A stretch of DNA of 64,000 bases from Fallopia convolvulus (Eukaryota > Streptophyta > Magnoliopsida > Caryophyllales > Polygonaceae). Location: positions 49,087,927 through 49,151,926 of the forward strand of contig OZ024725.1 of NCBI GenBank assembly GCA_964016875.1, in the 5' to 3' direction. This document shows, piece by piece, positions 1 through 12,603 of the stretch. Both the position numbers and the translations under genes were made by a program. The first letter of the stretch is position 1, and every line of letters starts with the position of its first letter. The notes beneath the pieces are model-generated. The model saw nothing but the letters and a program-made list of their open reading frames with translations, was not told the origin of the DNA and ran no database searches.

Positions 1-683
1 CGTCGTCTACCGAGCTTCGGCAGTCCTTCTCCGATCCGATCTCTCTCTCCTTCGGCCTCCTCAAATCTCCTCTAAAATAAGCTCTCTAAAAACTTCTCTA
101 AAATCCTCCCCCCTTTCTATGCTAGATAGAAGGGTATTTATACTAAAAAACTAAAACTAAAAAAGGCTAAAAAATATAAACTTTCCTAAAAAGATAGAAA
201 CAATCTCTAAAAGATAGAAATAAAATCTAAAAAGATATTAAAACCTAAAATACATATTCTAACAACCCCGAAAGATTCTAAAAAGATACTCAACCGATAC
301 GGAAATAAATTCCCCCTCAGGATCGGTGAATAATAAAAATAATACTCCATATCTTCTTTTTTCATGGCCTCGTTAACGACCCTTCACAGCCTCGTTAACG
401 AGCCTGGGCTTTATTTTCTTCAACACCTCCTCTTGTACTCTCGAGCTTCGACTTCTTCAATCTTGCACTCTTCCGTCCTTCGCTGCAATGCTCCAATATT
501 AACTCCATTCAGCTCCTTTCCTTGCTAAAACCTGCAAAATTCACAAAATAGCGTAGATTCCACTCTCTTTACAGAATTATGCAAAACTAACTAAAAATAC
601 TCAAAACTAAACCTAAACTAAACAAAACTAAACCTAATAAGCAAAGAAAACCTACTAAAACTATACTAAAAATGCGAACATCA
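1..683 (-). repeat. 3' LTR of A2, partial
   Basis: This matches the last ~680 bp (plus-strand sense) of the family A LTRs and ends GCGAACATCA at 674-683, the LTR edge. On the minus strand the LTR starts TGATGTTCGC. A TATA box read on the minus strand (TATAAATAC) lies at 134-142. A pair of TCGTTAACGA palindromes lies at 370-379 and 392-401. Confidence 0.85.
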
Positions 684-1974
684 AAATACCCCATACTTAG
701 ACTTGCTTGTCCTCAAGCAATAAACAAGACACTAACCAAAACCAAAACAAATCATGCTCATCAAGACATAGCCATCTTCTAAAAAGCAACATCTACCTAT
801 AAGAAAATTATAGCAAAAGACTATTAACATCCTCACACATATATGCACTTAAATAGACATAAAATAATACAATCCAACCTCTCATGGGATATAATGTGTT
901 TCACTCAACTCTCAAGTGTTTGGGCTTATAAATTCAATCTCTCAACTCATCTTATATACAAAAACTCATAGAAATTGGAACTTATATCACCAATACTCTC
1001 CACCCAAGATTTGTCAAAACAAGCAAAGAATCATCAAGAGAACTTAGGCTCAATGAAAAACTTCATAGAAGCTTCCATTCGGCCGGGTTGTAATGGGGCT
1101 TGGTAAAAACAATAAGGCGTGGAAATATTTGGTCATGTGGTGCTAATAATATCCGGGAATCAAAGACTCCTAAAAACTCACACCTCACCAAAAACTTTCA
1201 TAAAACATACCAAACTCACTCTTCTTTATACTCACTCATTTTCTCTCACCCTTTATCATCCTAGAAAGTCTCATAACAAAAATAAAAGAATCTCTTGATA
1301 TTATCTATAAACACAAATGCACCTTAACTCTTCATCTCTTTATAATTTCCTTCTTTCTTTTTTTTTCTTTTTTTTCTTTCTTTCTCTGCGTTGCCTCGTT
1401 AACGAGCCCACATCAGGGTCGTTAACGATCTACCGTATACATCCTTTTCCTTTTATTCACTACATCCATCAAAAACTTTATTGTGTACATTTTTCTATCA
1501 AGAGACCTTTCTTACATGTAATAACAAGAGACTTCCAATCTACCCTTCCCAAATACCCTTCAATTCAAGCAAATATAAACTCTTTTCTTTTTAACGAAAC
1601 ATAAAACTTTACCTCTCCAATCTAAGTTCTAATTCCCGGATAGGGTCAAGCTTATCTCGGCTAGGGAATAATTTTTGTGGAGCTAAAAATAAAAGGTTTC
1701 AGGCCAGAATTGGTTATCAAAAGAAGGAATAATGTTAAGGTAGATAGGGAATAATAGGGCTTATAAAAATAAGTTCTTCATCATATGATCTTCACAATAA
1801 TGAACTAAAAATCTTATAAGGGTCTCAAGAAATAGATAACCATCACAATTCCAAGAGATAATATGCATAAAGAGAGTAAATCACACAAGAAAAGAAGAGG
1901 GATTTATAAATGTTCTCCCTATAAGGCCAAAAATACTCACAAGGTAGATTTTGTTGGATTGCATCATCTATGCT
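684..1974 (-). other. A2 internal 3' untranslated remnant
   Basis: This is non-coding and collinear with 24848-26117 of the complete family A element. It opens at the LTR edge with the purine tract on the minus strand (GTATGGGGTATTT) and a perfect 7-bp stem-loop at 703-720. It breaks off at TATAAA, where LTR sequence begins. Another palindrome pair lies near 1395-1425. Short ORFs here have no homologue of known function and are ignored. Confidence 0.75.
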
Positions 1975-2482
1975 ATAAACTTTCCTAAAAAGATAGAAAC
2001 AATCTCTAAAAGATAGAAATCAAATCTAAAAAGATATTAAAACCTAAAATACATATTCTAACAACCCCGAAAAATTCTAAAAAGATACTCAACCGATACG
2101 GAAATAAATTCCCGCTCAGGATCGGTGAATAATAAAAATAATACTCCATATCTTCTTTTTTCGTGGCCTCGTTAACGACCCTTCACAGCCTCGTTAACGA
2201 GCCTGGGCTTTATTTTCTTCAACACCTTCTCTTGTACTCTCGAGCTTCGACTTCTTCAATCTTGCACTCTTTCGTCCTTCGCTGCAATGCTCCAATATTA
2301 ACTCCATTCAGCTCCTTTCCTTGCTAAAACCTGCAAAATTCACAAAATAGCGTAGATTCCACTCTCTTCACAGAATTATGCAAAACTAACTAAAAATACT
2401 CAAAACTAAACCTAAACTAAACAAAACTAAACCTAATAAGCAAAGAAAACCTACTAAAACTATACTAAAAATGCGAACATCA
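1975..2482 (-). repeat. 5' LTR fragment of A2
   Basis: This repeats the terminal ~508 bp of the family A LTR and ends at ACATCA. The first ~1 kb of the LTR and its primer site are gone. The next bases, CCGAC, belong to a different LTR (family C) and are the expected right-hand target duplication, but the left partner lies outside the window. Confidence 0.8.
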
Positions 2483-3802
2483 CCGACCAACAACTAACAC
2501 AAACGCAGGAGAAAGACAAGGGAGACAGGCGCTCGGCACCGACCTACAAGTGGTCGTAACCGACCTATCCGGGTATGCGAATACTCCGAAAAACCAAATT
2601 AAAGAAGATCTAGAGCAAAGGATTCACCACAACAAGTTTATGCATGCAAACATGAATCAAAATCAACTATAAATAATCCCATGAATGACTTTCGTCATGA
2701 TAAATCAAGTATAAATCTTAATTTTCATAAAGATCTAGACTTGCAACCTACTTGTTTCCTAAGGGTTTAACTTTCGTTTTAACAAAATATAATCCAAATT
2801 CACAACTAAATCTTTCGATTCACTCATAAACATGAACATGCTTTGACTTTCATCAAGGAATGGATAACAAACAAGAGGATATTAGATAGAGATTAAAAGA
2901 GATGGTTCATTCAAATATTCATGCTTTAATCATGCACAACTCGTCGGGTTTCACCCCAACCCTAGAAAGTAGACTACTCACGATCCATAAAACAATCAAC
3001 AATCACAAACGAAAGAGAAGACATGATTCAAATCCAAACAAACTTCAATTAAAAGAAAACTTACAATCTTAAGCAAACCTCCAAGTCTCTCTAATTGTAC
3101 AAGAGCTTGGAATCAAAGAAAACTAGAAAACCAAACTTGCAACTTGTTCCGTCTCCACAAATACCCCTAAGAACGTCTCTCCAAAAAGCCTCCTCTTTGA
3201 AATAAAACCCTAGAGATCCTTATATAGTGGTAGAAATAAATCTATATGGAAACTAAAATCTATCTTAAAAAGGCCCATAAATAAAACAATTACTAAACCA
3301 AACTTAAGGCGCAAGTAATAATTCCGCAACACACGGAGTGGGTCGTCACCGACCATGTATGGGTCATCACCGACCTCTGGCTGCACTTGATCTCTTCATT
3401 TCTTGCTCAAAACTTGCTCCAATGCTTGGCTTTCCTTCATTGTTCCTTCTTCAATCACTCTTAGCCTTCTAAGACGTCCTTTAGCTCCTTCTTTTAGCAC
3501 TTAGATCTTGAAATCTTCACTATTAAACCATCAAACCTTCACATGTATTGACTCTTGCTCTTCTATCAACATCACCACCAAACAACTTCTAGCACCACCT
3601 CCTAGAAAGCTTGAAAAACCGAGATATCTTCTCCTTAACGCTTCAAAGACCTACAAAACATCAAACAAACTTATGTAGACTCCATATCTTAAGATAATAT
3701 GAAAACCCACAATAATGACTCAAAACAACACAATAAACTTAGAAAAGACTCAATCCTAACTAGAAAACTACCCATGAAAACTAACTAAAAAGTGCGACAT
3801 CA
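2483..3802 (-). repeat. Athila-type family C LTR, truncated
   Basis: Non-coding. It ends GTGCGACATCA at 3802, the same CA-type edge as the other Athila LTRs, and it shares their layout: a C-rich hairpin motif near 2944-2965, a TATA-like stretch near 3219, and paired motifs. The sequence is not alignable end to end with families A or B. The next bases, GATCG, continue a family B LTR exactly 70 bp into that LTR, so a family C element or solo LTR was inserted there. Its left part was then interrupted by A2. Confidence 0.65.
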
Positions 3803-5165
3803 GATCGTTCATCGGGAAGCACGGTTATTTGTCTATCAACTAATAAAACAAAACAAAACAGAACAAAACACCTACGACTAACCTCGTTAACGACTTTATC
3901 AGGGTCGTTAACGAACCTGGGAAATTCTACGAAAACACTCTATCGACCTAAACACAGATTTGGTACCGAGGCAAGTAACTCGATAACGAATATAACCAAT
4001 AAAAATCTAGGACAAGGGTCACCACAACATAGCTATGCATAAAAACTCATAAGAAGATAAAGATCATGCCTTTAAATAGATAAATTAATCAACTTTCGCT
4101 GACTAGCAAGCAAATCAATCAATTCTCATAAATCAATTCACTCAATCACTTGTTTTGATCCAAAGCCCGAAACTTTCGTAATCGAACAATATCAACCTTC
4201 AAGTCAACAACTTTCTCTTTCGATCAAATTGCAAACTCAAATTACCTCAACTATAATCTAAGCATAGGCACAACAAGCGATCTAAAAAATAGATAAAAGA
4301 CATTCAAAACATCAACTCACTCATCAAACATGCATGACTATGCCGGGTTTCAACCCCGACCCTAGACAAGAAAACTAATCACTACTCATAACTATAAAGC
4401 AAATAACTTCAACAAGAGAAAACATTGAAAACAAAACAAACTACTTCAAATTAAATAGAAAAATATCTTCTTACAAACCTCAGAAGAAACCGAAAAATAC
4501 AGAATTATCGAATAGAAAACTCAACTAATGACCCAACTTCACTCTCGATCAACCTTGGCTCGTTGCTCGTTACTCTCGACCTCTCCAATCGGCTCTCCTA
4601 GAAGAAATAAAAATCTCGTCTCCTCCCTTAGGCTAGAAAGAAGGGTATTTATACTAATAAAGCTATCTACTAGAAAACCTAAAAGATAAAAACTTATTCT
4701 AAAAAGATAACAAGATAGAAGATAGAAGATATAACAACCTAAAAATCAATTAAAACCCTAAAACAACTTAAAACCTCTACCGACACGGAATTATCACCAA
4801 CAACTTCCGCACAGGGTTGGTAGGAATACAAAATTCTATCTTTAATGCCTCGTTAACGACCCTTCATAGGCTCGTTAACGAGCCTGAGATTTGGCTTCTT
4901 TGCTTCTTCTCTTCCTTAAAGCTTGGACTTTCAACTTCCTTATCTTCACATTTTTCCGTCATCCACCATAGCACTCCAATTCAGCCAAAAAGCGCTCTTT
5001 CCTACTAAAAACCTATAAAAAGACACAAAACGGAGTAGCTTCCATACTTCTCACAAAATATGCAAACTCATCCAAAAACACACAAAACTGACTCTAAAAC
5101 TACCAAAACTAAACCCAAACAAACTAAGAAACATACTAAAAACTATACTAAAAACACGAATATCA
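3803..5165 (-). repeat. 3' LTR of family B (first 70 bp missing)
   Basis: Matches 12694-14074 with several percent mismatch plus small indels. It ends CACGAATATCA at 5165. It has a minus-strand TATA box at 4645-4653, a leader hairpin motif at 4343-4360, and palindrome pairs near 3886-3916 and 4850-4882. Confidence 0.85.
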
Positions 5166-6903
5166 AAATACCCCATACTTAGACTTGCTTGTCCTCAAGC
5201 AATCACTAGACCCTAATCAAAACCAAACAACCATACTCATAAAGGAAATAGCCATCATCTTAAAAGCAACTTCCAAAAACATAGAAGAAAATAGAAAATG
5301 ACTATTAATGTCATCACACATATATGAACACTTAAATAGACATAAGCAAATACAATCCAACCTCACCAGAGATATATGTGTTTCACTCAACTCTCAAGTG
5401 TTTAGGCTTATAAATTCAACTCTCAACTCATCATATATACAAAAACTCATAGAAATTGGAACTTATATCACCAAACTCTCCACCACAGATTTGTCAAAAC
5501 AAGAAAAAATCATCAAAAAGAACTTAAGCTTAATGAAAAACTTCATAGAAGCTTCCATTCGGCCGGGTTTTAATGGGGCTTGGTAAAAACAATAAGGCGT
5601 GGAAATATTTTGGCTATGTGGTGCTAATAATATCCGGGAATCAAAGACTCCTAAAAACTCTCACATAACACCAAAAAACTCTCATAAAAAGCAATACCAA
5701 ACTCACTCAACAATATGCACTTTTCCTCACTCACTCACTCACCCAACGTATCCTAGAAAGTCTCATAAAACAACTCAGAAGAATCTCTGGCTTATCTATT
5801 AAACACAAATGCACATCTTACTCATTTATCTTTTAATATTTCTTTCAGCTCCTCTTTTTTTCAACTCAATTTTTTTCTTTGCGCAACCTCGTTAACGAAC
5901 CAACAGGGTCGTTAACGAGCTTCATCGTGTACTCTTTCTTTCTTTTTTCAACTTTTATTTTCAACAGTAAACTTCCTTTTCGTGCATTCTTTCTTACCAA
6001 GAGATCTTTTTACTTTAATTAAAACAAGAGACTTCCAATCTACCCTTCCCAAAAACCCTTGACTTCGAACCAAACATAACTTTTTCACTTGACAAAACAT
6101 TCCTCTCCAATCTAAGTCCTAATCCCAGGATAGGGTCAATCTTATCTCGGCTAGGGAACAATTTTGTGGAGCTACAAATGAAAGGCTTCAGGCTCAAATT
6201 GGCTTCAAAAAGAAGGATAATGTAAGGGTGGATAAGGATTAATAGGGTTTATGAAAAAGTTCTTCTATCATATGACTTTCACAAGCAATGAACTATAAAT
6301 CTTATATAGGTCTCAAGTAATAGATAACCATCACAATTCCAAGAGATAATATGCATATAGAGAGTAAATCACACAAGAAAAGAAGAAGGATTTTTAATGT
6401 TCTTCCTATAAGGCCAAAAAGAACTCACAAGGTAAATTTTTTGTTGGATTGCATCACTTATGCTAAAAAGTATACATGCTCAATTTCATCAAATGCTATT
6501 CCTCTATAAAAAATAACTTCAGATTGAGAATCAGGCTATACTATCAAAGACATGCTTGCAAGGAATTATATGATCATGCTAGCAACTATTATCATAGAAC
6601 CATAAGAAAAAGGGTATCTATCAATTCTAAAACCTTTTTTTGGAATTTTCAATTTTTATTTTTTTTTTGTGATTTTTGATTTTTATGAAACAAAGAACAA
6701 GACACAAAAGACACATAAAACAAACAAGACACACGTTTTCTACCATTTCCCACTCCATACTTAAAATTACAGTGTCCCCACTGTAATAAAAATAAGCAGA
6801 AGAAAAGAGCAAAAAAGCAAAAAAATAAAAGAAAGTAAAAGAAAAGAAAACAGAAAAACATACAAGATTTAAAAAGAAGAAAAGAGACAACTCTCAAACT
6901 GAA
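5166..6903 (-). other. Family B 3' untranslated region with stem-loop and polypurine tract
   Basis: Non-coding and alignable to 24848-26551 of the complete family A element. Beside the LTR, read on the minus strand, is the purine tract TATGGGGTATTT. A perfect stem-loop (TTGCTTG, loop AGGA, CAAGCAA) lies at 5185-5202. A palindrome pair lies near 5888-5918. ORFs predicted here are artefacts of A-rich sequence. Confidence 0.75.
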
Positions 6904-8421
6904 TCAGCGCTGTGGTGGAAATCGGTGCTCAAAGTTCCCCATGAAGTCATACATCGTCCTCCAGCGCTCTGCATCATCAGCCTCTCTCTGCTGATGCCTC
7001 GCATCATCCAACGCCATGCGAGCATAATAGACACTCTCCCACCTATCCATCCTTTGGTGGATGTGTGTCTGTTGAAGGTTAAGCTGCTGCATCTAAGCAG
7101 AAAGATCTTCGGGCCATGGAGGCGGGATACTCGATCCAGTGTAAGCGGGCTGAGGAGGTGGTTGATAGTGGTTGTGAGCCTGGAAGTGGTATTGAAAAAT
7201 TACCGGATGATAGGGCATAAGACCATAGGAATGTGGCTCGGCAGGTGGAGGCGGGGGGTTGTTACCGAAGTTGTGGGCCTCGGTAGTAGCCTCGGTAGAA
7301 GCCTCGAAGTGGTCGTTAACGACCTTGGTAGGCTCGTTAACGAAGATATTGTTGCCCAGAATCTCAATGTCGAGGTCATCTTCCCCAATGTCGAGCTCTT
7401 TTGTACCTCCCTCGGTAGCTTCTTCAGTCTCATCATCATCCTCTTCCATAGCATCTTCCTCCCTCTCAAACCGTGACTCACATGGCCTTAGCGATGGCTA
7501 ATCTTGCGGCTTGTGCTCTAACGGGAAAGCATGACCCGTCCACGACTCGTACCAGTTCGGTACGTATAGCAGCTCCAGGCTTGATAAGGTGGGTGTTACA
7601 TCTCGGCCTTGGACTTTGGTAGTATATCCTCCCTGAACCTGAGTAAAAATGTCGGAGCTAAACCAGTTGTTCTTGTTGAGCAATTGAGCACGGGACGGCG
7701 TGTAGAGGGAGAGATTGACCCCTAGGTTGGTCGCCAAGAGACTGACCAAGTTTCCACACCATACATAGCCCAAGTTCAATGGGGCGGGCTCCTCAAATAG
7801 TATGGTTCGGAGGCATGCAACTTCCATCCTCGTTGGCCTGTTCAACTCTCTCTTGGGCCAAAATATAGAGGCTAGAACTCGGAGGATGATCCGGAAAATG
7901 GGGTTGATGATGCTTGCCCCAGAAAGTGCTGCAGCGGAATGCTCTACTTCCCCGGTGATATAGCTCCAAGTCCTTGTCACCTTGTAGTCCTTAATATTGT
8001 AGTCCCGAGAAGGATTTGGGAGTTCGAGAAGACCATTGAACTCCGCCATGGTGACCTCACGACTCACATTGCCGAGCCTGAATCTGATTCTTCCTTCCGA
8101 TGTCTTGGTCGGGAATCTTGTCTCCAGCGTGGCCAGAAACTCTGAAGTGAGAGCCGGGAAGTGTGGTACCTCTTCCTTCTTCAGCAAGTGAGGCACACCA
8201 AGAATAGAAAAGGCCTCTTTGACATCATCATAAAGCCTCATCGTCTGAGCACTCGACCTCGAAAACCACCGAGTGTAGTGGTCCTTGTCTAATATAGCAT
8301 TGTACCGGTCAGCTTGTGCTTGAGTGCGCAAGATCACATTATCCATGCGCGGAGGAGATGGGGACTGTTGATTCCTCTTCTTCTTGTCGGCTCTTGTTGT
8401 AGCTCTGCTAGAACTTGTCAT
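6904..8421 (-). pseudogene. Athila 3' ORF (env-like / ATHILA ORF-1-like), two in-frame stops
   Basis: Homologue of the intact 536-residue protein at 26552-28162, and in the same reading frame throughout. It starts MTSSSRATTRADKKKRN (basic N-terminus), continues through the conserved core (LGNVSREVTMAEFNGLLELP, then RTWSYITGEV), an acidic segment, and a C-terminal part rich in His and Gln. Two TAG codons break it, at 7498-7500 after ~307 residues and at 7093-7095, leaving pieces of 307, ~134 and 62 codons. Family knowledge: this position downstream of pol holds the Athila ORF often called env-like. I see no signal peptide or membrane segment, so an envelope role is not supported here. Two palindrome copies (near 7315 and 7336) are translated as VND and VNE. 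Confidence 0.8.
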
Positions 8422-9588
8422 ATGGACCTATAGAAATATGAATTGACAAAGATAAGATCCATACAAGTCAATAGAAAAGAGACCCCATACTTGGTCTCGA
8501 AATTGCTCTCGAAGTGCCTCGCTAACGACCCTTCTGGGGTCGGTAACGAGCCTGGACTGGTGTTTTGAACTAGACAAATTGCAGGGTCGTTAATGAGCCT
8601 GGACAGGTCATTAACGACCTGTACGAGAACCAGTTCGCAGTTTCCGAGTGCAAAATAAGACACACAATATATGCACCCCATACTTGCTCGATTACCCATC
8701 CCGAACATGCTAAAATTGCCCAAAAACAATGGTGGAGATCAAACAATTCTCGAACAAGGTAATTCATGCTTTTCCTAATCAAACTTCAATGAAAAATCAA
8801 GCAAGAACAACCAATAAAAATCAAGATCAACTACCAATAAATCTAGCACAACATTCATTGAACAAAAATAAACATGCCATTCGATCACTATACTAGTACG
8901 ATCTAGATATGAAAATTTTGACCCTATTAACCATGAATCATGCATATAGAGAGTTAGGGTTTAGAAATCATACCGTTAGATTGAGAAATTGAAGAGCAAA
9001 GATCAAAATTAGGAGTGGTTAATGAGCTTGGTTCTCGCCGGTAACGATTGCAAGGGTGCGGGTTCATTAACGGGGTTGAGTTCCGAGGGTAGGGCGGTGG
9101 TGCAATTTCCGATCGGTAGAAGGGAATATACCGGTAGGATTTTTGGAGAGATTAGGCTTTGGATTTGAGAATTTGAGAGTGGGATTTTGGGAATTTTAGA
9201 AGGGTTTTATAGGAGAGGCTAGAGGTAGGGGAAGAGGTGAAAGGGGTGGCACATGGTAAAGATATAAGATAGATTAGGTTAAAAACACTTACCTGCCTGT
9301 TTCCACTTTCGGGTCGCCGAACTGGGTCGTTAACGACCCTAGGTGGGGTCGTTAACGAGCCTAGGTGGGGTCGTTAACGAGCTTGCGTAACCTCTTTCAA
9401 GTGATTTTTCGAGCCCAACTCCTGTTTCATGTTAGCCTAAAAAAAATTCTACCTTGCTATCCTAAAAACTCAAAAGAAAACTAGGAAAAAGATCTAAGAG
9501 AAAAGAAGAAAAACTTAAACTATACTAAAGCGGGTTGCCTCCCGTAAGCGCTATTTCTAACGTCGTCAGCCCGACATACTTACCTCGG
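8422..9588 (-). other. Family B spacer between gag-PR and env-like ORF
   Basis: Non-coding, ~1.2 kb. At 9530-9551 it has a block conserved with the family A spacer (29324-29345), which can form a CGGG/CCCG hairpin on the minus strand. A triple palindrome array lies at 9327-9336, 9349-9358 and 9371-9380, with a 22-bp period. Degenerate palindrome copies lie at about 8520-8620 and 9010-9080. Confidence 0.7.
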
Positions 9589-12508
9589 TCAGGGTAGCTC
9601 TCTTGTAACTAAGTCGGGGTTTTGAGGGACCCCATACTTAGTTCGAGAAACATTATCTGCTCTTGTCACTAAATTTGGTCCTCTATCTTCTAATAATATG
9701 CCAGGTATTCCTATAGAAGGGTTATTGAAATCCGAAAACCATAGGGGTTTGGACTCCTCTATTGCGTAAATGGTAGGGTACGATGTAGGAATAAAATATG
9801 GAGAAGAATTATAACCAGTATTAGTGAATTCATGGTTAGAGTACTCACCTTGATTTTTTGGAAACGAGGCTGATATTAAGGTCATTGGAGCCTTTGCGGA
9901 CCTTGTGCTAACGATTCCATCATTATAGCGTTGCATGAGGGACTCGGGACTGGACCAAGGAGGGTCGGTAGCGATTTGTGTGAAATTCTCGACCACTTTA
10001 GGAATCGGAGGAGAGTCGTTAGGAATAGCTAATTCTGGCTGGGTAAACTCAATCTGTGCAGCCGCAGTTGGATCATTAGCATTCTGATCGAGGCTGAATT
10101 CCACGCGTTCCTCTCCAATATCGAAAGTGAGGAGTCCTTTCCGCACATCTACCTACCGACTACTGTAGCTAGGAATGGTCTACCTAGTACGATGGGGACG
10201 TGGGGGTCCTCAGGCATGTCGAGAACGATGAAATCATTTGGAATAAATAATTTCCCAACTTGAATGGGATAGTCGTCCACGACTTTGTAGCTTTCACGCT
10301 TGATCCGTTTGCCATGTCGAGATTCATGTCTACAGGCTCCAATGGTCCCATGTTGGCTTTTGACCACATTGAAAGAGGGAGTAAACTGGCGTTGGCTCCC
10401 AAATCACATAAAGCCTTGAATTTATGGTTGCCTATGCCAATTGTGATGGCAAATCTCCCTGGATCGCCTAGTTTCTCTGGTAAAGCGATGGATCGGACTT
10501 CATCTTGCAGCTCTGTAATGGATCGTTTCATACTAAGAATATCTTTCAAGAATTTTATGTAAGCCGGCATTTCGCTTAGGGCCTGAGCGAATGGGATAGA
10601 AATATTAATGCCCTGGAGAATCTTTACGAAACGCTTGAACTCACTCTCAGTAGAGTCCTTAGATTTCTTAGTGGGAAAAGGAAGAGATTTCACTATTCTC
10701 GGAACCAATTCGGGCTCGAGAGGTGATGCTATCGGGTCGACATTAGGGTCGATTGGTATGCTCGGAGCATCGTTATCGACCCTGATGGAGTCGTTAACGA
10801 GCTTGAGATTAGGAGAGGAGCTCGGAATAGGAAACTTACCTGGGCTGGGGTCGTTAACGACCCTGGGAGCATTGTCACCATGGTGTGCAGATTCGGTAAC
10901 GACTCTCTCTGGTTCGTTACGGAGCTGAGCCGTGGCTTCCTCATCAGTTGTGGGGCTCTTCTCCTTAACCTGGACACGCTTCAGTAGTGTCTTTCCGCTC
11001 CTAAGGTGTACTGCTGCTATTTGTCTTCTAATGTTCTCCTCGGGACAGCCCGGGAGTTGCCCTTGTGGCCTTGGAATCTGTGCAACAAGGTTCCCTAGTT
11101 GGGAGTCGACACTCTTCTTCCACACTTCGAACTCTCCCCATCTTTTGTTTTGATTGTTAAGCTTGGCTTGGATTCCATCAATCTTGCTATGCACTTCATT
11201 GAATTTGTTATGGACTCCGTTAATGCCTTACTGTAACCCTTGTGCCTATGATGGTGGCTCTTGGTAGCCTGGAGGTCGATATGGCGCAGACCGTCTATCC
11301 GGTGGAGGCGCTACATAATTTGAATTCGGATTTTGATTGCCCCACGTTGGATAGTTGTTGGACTTGTCAAAATTGCTAGGCTGGTTCCTGTATGGACCTC
11401 TCATATAATTTACTTCAACATATGTCTCAGCGTCTCTTACCTGCTCTATGTTAGTGCAAGCAGAAGTAGTATGGGCAGAAGAACCACATTCTTGACAAGA
11501 TTGAGAGGATTTCAGAAAACTTACATGCTTCTTCAGGCGGTTGACCTCGTCTTGCAGAAATTGATTTTTGACATCTGGGTCAACTTCTTCCTTGTTAGGC
11601 ATGTAGAGACGCCTCTATGGTTGGGGTGATTGCTGGGTACCATACATGGCATCATAGTTGGACAGCTTATCCAGCAATTCCCATGCAGCTGTAGGATCCA
11701 TCTCTATAAAACCGCACGATGTATGCGTGTTGATGCGGTTCTTCGTCTCTGCATTAATACCTTGGAAAAATATTTCTTGAAGAACATATAAAGGTTGCCC
11801 ATGAGTAGGACACTGTCTACGCATTTCCTTAAATCTTTCCCATGTTTCTACAAAGGTCTCATTAGGCAGCTGGTGATAGGAGGTGATGCGTTTTCTCAAC
11901 TCCGTTGTCCTGGCAAGAGGGAAAAACTTTGTAAGAAGTTGATCATACAAAGCCTTCCAAGTCCTGATAGACTTAGGAGGTAAGCTCTCCAACCAGCTCA
12001 GGGCCTTTCCAGAAAGAGACCACCTAAAAGCTTTTAACAGAACATATTCAAGTGAGACACCTTCAGCAGCTATAGTGTCCCATAAATCAAGAAAATTTCT
12101 AATATGTTCCATAGGACACTCAGTAGGTTTCCCTTCAAACTGAGCCCTTTTAATCAAGGATATAAATTGAGACTTAATCTCAAAAGTCTTCTCTATCTCT
12201 GGAAGCACAATTGCGGACTATAGCACCCTCAGTTCTGGATGCATGTATTGCTTCGCATTCCTCGGATAGGCATTCAGCTCTTCCTGTAAACGAGTGTTGT
12301 TGACTCGATGACGTTCAGCCTCGGCAGCAGCGGCATCTTTTTCGGTTTTTAATGCCTTCATCTGCCTCTGGAGTTCGGCCATCTAACGAGCCATCTCTTC
12401 TGGTGTAACCATGGCTCGATTCTCTCGACGTCTACGGTGCAGGGAATGTTCAAGTTCTGAATAATAACCGGCGTTGTCAAATTCGAGCCTTCCATGTCCA
12501 GTTGGCAT
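9589..12508 (-). pseudogene. Family B gag-protease polyprotein remnant; RT to integrase deleted
   Basis: Starts at ATG 12508-12506 (MPTGHG), the position equivalent to the likely family A start. Gag core at about 12208-11615 contains RITSYHQLPNETFVETWERF. A CCHC zinc knuckle (CQECGSSAHTTSAC) lies near 11480-11520. The protease keeps its CDLGANAS active-site motif near 10400 and a LGRPFLA motif near 10180. Stops lie at 11615-11617 (TAG), 11246-11248 (TAG) and 11231-11233 (TAA), with frameshifts near 10290 and 10160. After the protease the frame runs ~185 residues to a stop at 9589 and ends with a stretch like the pre-integrase linker of family A (PLWFSDF versus PPWFADF). RT, RNase H and integrase have been removed between those points. 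Enzyme activity is unlikely. Confidence 0.8.
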
Positions 12509-12603
12509 ACGCTGAGAAAATAGACAAAGAAAACAAAACTAAAAACAAAAACGGGGTTGGGCTATTCCCAGACCCACATATAAACAAACGAACATTGTTG
12601 CTT

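Larger units (their letters stand above)
1..2482 (-). mobile_element. Athila family A element, internally deleted copy (A2), cut by window edge
   Basis: Three collinear pieces match the complete family A element at 23340-36892: the end of one LTR (1-683), about 1.3 kb of the non-coding 3' internal region (684-1974), and the end of a second LTR (1975-2482). Everything between the 3' untranslated region and the middle of the 5' LTR (env-like ORF, gag-pol, PBS) is missing. The two shared LTR stretches differ at about seven of 508 positions by eye, so the copy is fairly young. Orientation is minus, judged from the PPT-like purine tract and stem-loop beside the left LTR. The left end lies outside the window. 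Confidence 0.85.

Noticed and set aside
1317..1604. 95-codon ORF in the A2 internal remnant
   Set aside because: It lies in 3' untranslated sequence of the element, is not conserved in the other copies, and runs through a T-rich tract.
6925..7476. Plus-strand ORF of 183 codons
   Set aside because: It is the antisense shadow of the family B env-like ORF, whose homologue in family A is intact on the minus strand.
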